Source of the DNA: JBGTCY01 sp041748615
GTDB taxonomy: Bacteria > Bacteroidota > Bacteroidia > Chitinophagales > CAIOSU01
Direction: 5' to 3'
Assembly (NCBI GenBank): GCA_041748615.1
Contig: JBGTCY010000138.1
Coordinates: 1-10,858 of the forward strand
DNA length: 10,858 bases
A program made the translations under genes and the position numbers. This document shows, piece after piece, positions 5,867 to 10,858 of the stretch; within the stretch, counting starts at the first letter, position 1, and each line of letters begins with the position of its first letter. The notes beneath the pieces are model-generated. The model saw nothing but the letters and a program-made list of their open reading frames with translations, did no database searches and had not been told where the DNA came from.

Positions 5867-7111
5867 TTAAAATTCCAACTCATCCAATTCACTTTTAAGC
5901 GTTGTCACCATTGTGTTATACTCTTCTCCATATTTAGCCGGAACCGGCTCGGAAGGAGGAATGTCAATTTTCAACGGATCCACCTGCACGCCATTTTTCC
6001 AGAAACGGAAACACACGTGCGGTCCGGTTGCTAACCCTGTGCTGCCTACATAGCCGATGACTTGTCCCTGGCTCACTTTCGCACCCGCTTTGATGCCTTT
6101 TGCAAACCCTGACATGTGCAAATATTGCGTGGAATAAGTGCTGTTATGCCGGATTTTAACATAGTTGCCATTATTTTTTGTAAAAGTCGCTTCCACTACT
6201 ACGCCATCTCCCACAGACATAATAGGAGTGCCATGCGGTGCGGCATAGTCCACTCCGAGATGTGGTTTATTCACTTTTAAAACAGGATGCAAACGGTTTT
6301 TAGAAAATTTGGAAGAAATACGGCTAAACTTCAAAGGCGCTTTCAAAAATGCTTTTCGCAGACTGTTAGCGGATTCATCAAAAAAATTACCCCGGTCTAA
6401 ATCATCGGGCTGAAAATAAAAAGCGTAAAAATCATTTCCTGAATGATTAAACACCGCGCCCAGCACCCTGTGAACACCGGCAGGTTTATCCTCGATGACT
6501 TTTTCTTCATAAATCACTTTGAATTTATCTCCTTGTTGCAGCCTGTAAAAGTCAATCACCCATGCGAAAATATCTCCCATTTCAGCGGCAAGATGAATAT
6601 TGAGTTTATTTTCTTCGAAGGTTTTATAAAGAGATGATTTTATAATGCCGGATGCGACTTTACGCTCAAGCCTGACCTCTTTTTGACTCAGATAAACCGA
6701 ATCAACCGTGAAGTCAAACACTACATATTCAATGTCATTGATTTCATACACAAAGAATGTAGGATTGTCATCGCGGAAAAACAATGTGTAGGAATTTCCC
6801 GCTTTCAGCTTTCTGACATCAAACACACTTTTGGCATCCGCAGCGAGGAGGTTCAGGTAGCGTAGGTCAAGACCGTATTTATTGAGAATGCCTGCAAAAT
6901 ATTGACCTGACTTTACTTTACCTTGTTCAATATCGAAATCTTCTTCCGGAAAGCCATACAATAACTTTATGAGACTGGGAGCAAGTGTCGCCTCCTGTTC
7001 TCCGGGTGCGGGCAATTCAATAACAGGAGAAGGCTTTTGATAAATCAAAAGAAAAATAATGACAGCAATTCCTGCCGCGAGCAACAGTGTGGTTCTGATT
7101 TTAGCGGACAT
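5867..7111 (-). CDS. Membrane-anchored M23-family metallopeptidase
   Basis: This is a 414-residue envelope protein predicted to cut peptidoglycan peptide bonds. A hydrophobic segment at about 7-24 (LLLAAGIAVIIFLLIYQ) serves as a membrane anchor or uncleaved signal. A non-catalytic region of about 250 residues follows, with a LysM/OapA-like feel (LKAGNSYTLFF, QQGDKFKVIYEE). The C-terminal M23 domain (about 270-385) has the Zn motif HLGVD at 284-288, YLHMS with the catalytic-site His at 332, and GPHVCFRFWKNG with His365. The second His of the usual HxH is Cys367. An upstream in-frame ATG at 7165 would add 18 residues (MSLQVHPIRGC...), but they fit no signal peptide, and a candidate promoter overlaps them, so 7111 is chosen. 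It is divergent from the aminotransferase gene. Morphogenesis or cell-separation roles are possible but not shown. Confidence 0.9.
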   Translation of the reverse strand: MSAKIRTTLLLAAGIAVIIFLLIYQKPSPVIELPAPGEQEATLAPSLIKLLYGFPEEDFDIEQGKVKSGQYFAGILNKYGLDLRYLNLLAADAKSVFDVRKLKAGNSYTLFFRDDNPTFFVYEINDIEYVVFDFTVDSVYLSQKEVRLERKVASGIIKSSLYKTFEENKLNIHLAAEMGDIFAWVIDFYRLQQGDKFKVIYEEKVIEDKPAGVHRVLGAVFNHSGNDFYAFYFQPDDLDRGNFFDESANSLRKAFLKAPLKFSRISSKFSKNRLHPVLKVNKPHLGVDYAAPHGTPIMSVGDGVVVEATFTKNNGNYVKIRHNSTYSTQYLHMSGFAKGIKAGAKVSQGQVIGYVGSTGLATGPHVCFRFWKNGVQVDPLKIDIPPSEPVPAKYGEEYNTMVTTLKSELDELEF

Positions 7112-7126
7112 AGCGAAACAACAACG

Positions 7127-7160
7127 CAAAATACAGCCCCGAATTGGGTGTACTTGCAAA
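7127..7160 (-). promoter_or_regulatory. Candidate promoter of the M23 peptidase gene
   Basis: On the minus strand TTTG (7160-7157) is followed, 23 nt later, by TATTTTG (7133-7127), close to a Bacteroidota -33/-7 pair although the -7 box is one base short of TAnnTTTG. A start around 7120 would lie upstream of the ATG at 7111 but inside the 18 extra codons from 7165. Confidence 0.35.
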
Positions 7161-7219
7161 CTCATTCATACGTGTTAGAATAAACATTTGTTAACTTCGG
7201 GCGCAAATTAATTTTTTTC

Positions 7220-8410
7220 ATGGAAATTTTATCAGAACGTATCAACAGGTTAAGCGAATCAGCGACCATTAAAATGGCACAGTTGGGCAGAGAACTGAAA
7301 GCCAAAGGTAAAGACATCATCAACCTCAGTCTCGGAGAGCCGGATTTTGACACGCCCGAACATATTAAACAGGCAGCCGTCAAAGCCATTCATGAAGGTT
7401 ACACGCACTACACGCCTGTGCCGGGTTATCCCGAACTCAGAAAAGCGATTGCTGAAAAACTCAAGCGCGACAATGATTTGGACTATACAGCGGAGCAGAT
7501 TGTCGTTTCCACCGGAGCTAAACAATCACTAATCAACGTGGTGTTGTCGCTGATAAATCCCGGTGACGAGGTGATTGTTCCATCGCCTTATTGGGTCAGC
7601 TACGCGGCAATGGTGCAGTTAGCGGAAGCCACGATGGTGAACATCCCGACATCCGTTGAAACGGATTTTAAATTCACTGCGGAGGAGTTGGAAAAAGCGA
7701 TTACACCGAGAACACGCATGCTGCTTTACAGTTCGCCCTGCAACCCAACCGGAACGGTTTTTTCAAAAGATGACCTTGAATCTTACGCACGGGTGCTGGA
7801 AAAATACCCGGACATTTATATTGTTTCAGATGAAATTTATGAATACATCACTTACGAAGGCAAACACGAAAGTATCGCGCAATTCGATTTTCTGAAAGAC
7901 CGTGTGATTGTGGTAAATGGTTTTTCAAAAGGCTACGCGATGACGGGGTGGCGCCTCGGCTACATCGCTGCGCCATTATGGATTGCGAAAGCGTGCGATA
8001 AAATTCAAGGTCAGTTTACTTCGGGCGCTTGTTCGATTGCGCAGAAAGCGGGAGAAACCGCTGTGAGCGGAGATATGACGCCTACTTTTCGCATGAGGGA
8101 AGCGTTTAAAAACAGGCGCAATCTGATTGTACAATTGTTGAAGGATGTTCCCGGTTTTAAAGTCAACAATCCGCCCGGTGCGTTTTATGTTTTCCCGGAT
8201 GTGAGCGCGTATTTCGGAAAAACATTTGATGGCGACCTCATTAAAGATTCTGACGATTTCGCGATGTTTCTGCTGTCTGAGGCAAATGTCTCCACAGTAG
8301 GCGGAAAATCATTCGGTGATGACAACTGCATTCGCTTGTCTTATGCCTGCTCTGAAGAAAATATCCGCAAAGCGGTGGACAGAATCAATAATGCCGTTTC
8401 AAAACTTTAA
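7220..8410 (+). CDS. Class I PLP-dependent aminotransferase, aspartate aminotransferase-like
   Basis: This 396-residue cytoplasmic fold-type I aminotransferase is closest in pattern to the Ib aspartate aminotransferases, which move the amino group of aspartate to 2-oxoglutarate. Landmarks in order are: NLSLGEPDFDTP at 35-46; STGAKQSL at 97-104 (phosphate binding); the conserved Asn175 in SSPCNPTGTVFS; Asp204 and Tyr207 in SDEIYEY; the Schiff-base lysine Lys237 in GFSKGYAMTGWRLGY; and the carboxylate-binding Arg372 in CIRLSYA. All catalytic residues are present and the length is normal. Other substrates (aromatic amino acids, prephenate, alanine) are possible within this family, so no gene symbol is given. 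A TAACTTCG at 7192-7199 could be its -7 box (one mismatch). The kinase gene starts 15 nt after its stop, implying co-transcription. Confidence 0.94.
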   Translation: MEILSERINRLSESATIKMAQLGRELKAKGKDIINLSLGEPDFDTPEHIKQAAVKAIHEGYTHYTPVPGYPELRKAIAEKLKRDNDLDYTAEQIVVSTGAKQSLINVVLSLINPGDEVIVPSPYWVSYAAMVQLAEATMVNIPTSVETDFKFTAEELEKAITPRTRMLLYSSPCNPTGTVFSKDDLESYARVLEKYPDIYIVSDEIYEYITYEGKHESIAQFDFLKDRVIVVNGFSKGYAMTGWRLGYIAAPLWIAKACDKIQGQFTSGACSIAQKAGETAVSGDMTPTFRMREAFKNRRNLIVQLLKDVPGFKVNNPPGAFYVFPDVSAYFGKTFDGDLIKDSDDFAMFLLSEANVSTVGGKSFGDDNCIRLSYACSEENIRKAVDRINNAVSKL

Positions 8411-8425
8411 TCAAATTTCTCCGAC

Positions 8426-9421
8426 TTGCCAAACCCGCTGAACCGGATAATTGATGACTTCACACGACTGCATGTGTTGGTGGTGGGCGATGTCATGCTC
8501 GACACCTATTTGTTCGGTAATGTGAACCGTATTTCACCGGAAGCGCCTGTTCCTATTGTTCAGATTGAACATCGTGAAAGCCGCCCTGGAGGCGCTGCCA
8601 ATGTCGCCATGAATCTGAAAAGTCTTGGCGCTAATGTGAGCCTTTGCTCTGTAACGGGCAATGATGAAGCGGGTGAAAAATTAAAGTCATTATTGAAGAA
8701 AAGTGAGATTTCATCTGAATGGCTCATCAGCGGCAAGTCCCGTCCAACTACCGAAAAAACACGCGTCATCAGCCGCAGTCAACAAATGTTGAGGTATGAC
8801 GCGGAAAACGAAGAAGAACTTTCTGAAAATGATGAGCGGTTTTTGCTTCAGATGATTGAAAAACTGCTGGCGACTCAGCGTGTTGATGTTTTAATTTTTC
8901 AGGATTATAACAAAGGAGTGTTGACAAAAAATGTCATTCACACAGTGACACAATGGTGTGAAAAGAAAAACATTCCGGTTGCCGTTGACCCGAAAAAGCT
9001 GAATTTCTTTGAATACCGTGGCGTGAAACTATTCAAGCCCAATCTTCGTGAAATCAATGAAGCGCTTCAGGCTGATTTCAATAAACATGACCTCACTTCA
9101 TTAGTAAAAGCAGACCATCTTTTGAAAAAACAACTTCAGCATGAGATTACATTAATCACGCTGTCAGAAGGCGGAGTGTTCATTACTGACCATCATCATC
9201 ACGAAATCATCCCGGCTTCGGTTCGCCAGGTCGCGGATGTTTCTGGCGCTGGAGATACCGTGTTAAGTATCGCGGCACTCGGAGTAGCGTTGCAACTTGA
9301 TTTGAAAACCATCGGCATCCTCTCGAATCTTGCTGCTGGTATCGCTTGCGGGAAACTGGGTGTGGTGCCGGTGAGTAGCGAGGAATTAAAAGATGAAATT
9401 TATAAAATTGAATTCATTTGA
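8426..9421 (+). CDS. rfaE1: PfkB-family kinase, D-glycero-beta-D-manno-heptose-7-phosphate kinase (RfaE1/HldA-like)
   Basis: This 331-residue cytoplasmic sugar kinase should phosphorylate heptose 7-phosphate to the 1,7-bisphosphate on the route to ADP-heptose for the LPS inner core. The RfaE1-type N-terminus GDVMLDTYLFGNVNRISPEA is at 21-40, followed by PVPIV and the GG-containing RPGGAANVAMNL at 53-64. KPNLREI is at 204-210, and the anion-hole and catalytic-base motif DVSGAGDTV is at 271-279, with Asp277 the likely base. Only the kinase domain is present; there is no C-terminal nucleotidyltransferase as in the fused HldE (about 475 residues), so the adenylylation step must be encoded elsewhere. 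A DHHHHE run at 255-260 is a curiosity of a surface loop. The start is TTG, 15 nt after the aminotransferase stop; no in-frame ATG precedes the GDVMLD motif. Another PfkB sugar specificity is possible. Confidence 0.9.
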   Translation: MPNPLNRIIDDFTRLHVLVVGDVMLDTYLFGNVNRISPEAPVPIVQIEHRESRPGGAANVAMNLKSLGANVSLCSVTGNDEAGEKLKSLLKKSEISSEWLISGKSRPTTEKTRVISRSQQMLRYDAENEEELSENDERFLLQMIEKLLATQRVDVLIFQDYNKGVLTKNVIHTVTQWCEKKNIPVAVDPKKLNFFEYRGVKLFKPNLREINEALQADFNKHDLTSLVKADHLLKKQLQHEITLITLSEGGVFITDHHHHEIIPASVRQVADVSGAGDTVLSIAALGVALQLDLKTIGILSNLAAGIACGKLGVVPVSSEELKDEIYKIEFI

Positions 9422-9437
9422 GTTCTGAATTCTAAGC

Positions 9438-10256
9438 TCATTTCTCCGTCTCTTTGATTAGATTTTTCAGTGTTTTATTTGAGGAAAGTTTATGTTCCAA
9501 CTTTGTGATTTCAACATTAATTTTTTCATTGAACGTATTAAAGTCTTTCTTTTCTTCGGACGTTCCGGCATTAAATTTTGAAAGATTTTCCCGTGCAATC
9601 ACTAAGTCATGCCATTTGCCCAAAGTGTCTTCCAGAGGTTTTATTTGTTCGAGGATGATTTTTGCCGAATATTTATTTTCCTGTTGGATCACTTCAAGCA
9701 GATAGAATGCCCTTTTCATCTGAATACGTGCCGTGTGATAACCCCTTTTTCCTTCATCCATTAATCTGGTGGCTTTTTTCAAATGACGAATCGAGAAAGT
9801 AAAGATTTTTTTATTCAGTTTTTTTTCACTGAATTGAACAATTGTTTTTTCTAAAACCCGCTTGATGTCGGGTAAAACAACATGCTCTGAAAAATCATTT
9901 AATTGTAGATTTAAATCCTGTTTTTTTTCACTTAAATGTTTTTTATAAAACTCTTTGTACTTCACTGCCTTAATCCGACTCTTTTTTTCATAATCCGCTA
10001 TCAACCGAAGGTGCACTTCCTCATCGCGCTGAAAGCCTGCTGACTTAAAAAGCATCTTCAACGGTTGATAAATCTTTCGCGCTTTAACTTTACCGGTTGT
10101 GAGCCATTCGGCAAATAACAAAAGCGCTCTGATACGCTTGATGGATACCCTGATTTGATGCAACGCATCATGGTCCTGTTGCTCATTCAGCACTTTCAGG
10201 TTTTTTCTGACGAGTACAGATAAACGATTATAATATTTCAATAAATCATGTGTCAT
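9438..10256 (-). CDS. CHAD-domain protein
   Basis: This 272-residue, strongly basic, all-helical protein consists almost entirely of a CHAD (conserved histidine alpha-helical) domain, a module known to bind inorganic polyphosphate. Both internal repeats are visible. The first has HQIRVSIKRIRALL (His33, Arg36, Lys40, Arg41, Arg43) and then FQRDEEVHLRL (Arg77, Asp78). The second has HTARIQMKRAFYLLE (His174, Arg177, Lys181) and then LGKWHDLVIARE at 212-223. There is no signal peptide or membrane segment, so it is probably cytoplasmic, perhaps on polyphosphate granules. CHAD proteins are often fused to or next to CYTH or polyphosphate kinase genes; none is seen here. The stop is only 16 bp from the convergent kinase stop, and the gene diverges from the membrane protein starting at 10334. 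Its exact role is not known. Confidence 0.9.
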   Translation of the reverse strand: MTHDLLKYYNRLSVLVRKNLKVLNEQQDHDALHQIRVSIKRIRALLLFAEWLTTGKVKARKIYQPLKMLFKSAGFQRDEEVHLRLIADYEKKSRIKAVKYKEFYKKHLSEKKQDLNLQLNDFSEHVVLPDIKRVLEKTIVQFSEKKLNKKIFTFSIRHLKKATRLMDEGKRGYHTARIQMKRAFYLLEVIQQENKYSAKIILEQIKPLEDTLGKWHDLVIARENLSKFNAGTSEEKKDFNTFNEKINVEITKLEHKLSSNKTLKNLIKETEK

Positions 10257-10333
10257 AAAATTTTGCCTCTGACTTTAAAAATAAGCATATTGCCACCAGG
10301 CATTGCCTAGATGAAGCACAAATACATCAAAAA

Positions 10334-10858
10334 ATGAAAAAGTTTATTACCATCTTGTCTGTTTTGCTCGTGATTCTTGGATTATCGTTCCTGGCAATCC
10401 GGTTTTACCTGCCCACTTTCATCGCAAAAAATATGGCAAATGAAAACTCCCTTATCCAGATTATTCCAACAGAAGTCAAAATATCGGTCAATAAAAAAAT
10501 GGATGAAGTACCGGCATTGATGAAAGAATTAAGGGATGAAGGTATTTATATTACGGTGGACGATATCATCCGGATTATCGAAGAATCAAAGACAACAGAC
10601 ATCACCAACACGATTGAAAATCTTAAAAAAGCGGATTTGAAATCTACGGAACAGGCAATTGGTATCGTGATGAAAAACTTGGATTTAGGTGTTCTTGAAA
10701 ATGAAAAAGTAATCGCACTCGCCAAACAAAAAGTGAAATTCAGCGATGTAATTAAAGCATTACGCATGATTGAAAAAAACGGTAAGCCCTACAACCTCAC
10801 CATCCCGATGGGAAAGGAAACCATTAAAGCGATGCTCTTGGAAAGAAGGGAGGAAATC
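10334..10858 (+). CDS. Membrane-anchored protein of unknown function (3' end beyond the window)
   Basis: An ORF opens at ATG 10334 and stays open for 175 codons to the last base, so the C-terminus is missing. Residues 4-23 (FITILSVLLVILGLSFLAIR) form one hydrophobic helix after a Met-Lys-Lys start, with no obvious cleavage or lipobox cysteine. This suggests an N-terminal anchor with the rest outside the cytoplasm. The remainder is Lys/Glu/Ile-rich and probably helical, including ITVDDIIRIIEESKTTDI (about 73-90), LENEKVIALAKQKVKFSDVIK (121-141) and LTIPMGKETIKAMLLERREE (155-174). No family is recognised. It is divergent from the CHAD gene across 77 bp, which could hold promoters for both, but no clear TAnnTTTG box was found. 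The translation shows no stop or composition shift, so the ORF is probably real. Confidence 0.75.
   Translation, partial: MKKFITILSVLLVILGLSFLAIRFYLPTFIAKNMANENSLIQIIPTEVKISVNKKMDEVPALMKELRDEGIYITVDDIIRIIEESKTTDITNTIENLKKADLKSTEQAIGIVMKNLDLGVLENEKVIALAKQKVKFSDVIKALRMIEKNGKPYNLTIPMGKETIKAMLLERREEI

Noticed and set aside
10297..10308. TGCC-ACCA-GGCA dyad upstream of the 10334 gene
   Set aside because: A 4-bp stem is expected by chance at this length; there is no second copy or link to a promoter box.

Overview
The window looks like a chromosomal segment of a Bacteroidota bacterium, probably a Chitinophagales- or Sphingobacteriia-like lineage. The evidence is a type IX secretion protein (PorQ) directly upstream of cmk, several promoter-like TAnnTTTG boxes in place of a classical -10, weak or absent Shine-Dalgarno sequences, TTG start codons, and moderately AT-rich DNA with AT-richer spacers. 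The lineage below phylum is inference. Nothing points to a plasmid, prophage, intact IS or CRISPR array.

Layout. Positions 1-163 hold a strong bidirectional terminator and a tRNA-Pro(CGG) on the minus strand. Positions 164-503 are a gene-free spacer containing a 21-bp inverted-repeat pair around 159 bp. Positions 504-1226 (minus) encode a 240-residue protein of unknown function, divergent from groES-groEL (1466-3421, plus). The groESL leader has both a Bacteroidota-type -7 box and a sequence closely resembling a sigma-54 -24/-12 element. groEL ends at a clear terminator. The 590-bp spacer after it is not empty: its minus strand keeps one reading frame of about 167 codons broken by only two stops, which looks like a decayed gene of unknown family.

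porQ and cmk (4011-5809, plus) follow as a pair, facing an M23 metallopeptidase gene (5867-7111, minus). Divergent from that is a two-gene unit of a class I PLP aminotransferase and a PfkB-type heptose-7-phosphate kinase (7220-9421, plus). A CHAD-domain gene (9438-10256, minus) converges on the kinase. A membrane-anchored unknown protein begins at 10334 and runs off the end.

Most genes are housekeeping: protein folding (GroES/GroEL), CMP/dCMP phosphorylation (Cmk) and amino-acid transamination. Several act on or near the envelope: PorQ in the outer membrane, the M23 peptidase on peptidoglycan, and the heptose kinase in LPS inner-core precursor synthesis. I do not see a novel multi-gene system. 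The points most worth a second look are the candidate dual promoter of groESL, the decayed gene at 3478-3978, the repeat elements in the spacers, the Cys-for-His change in the M23 zinc site, and the three genes without known function.
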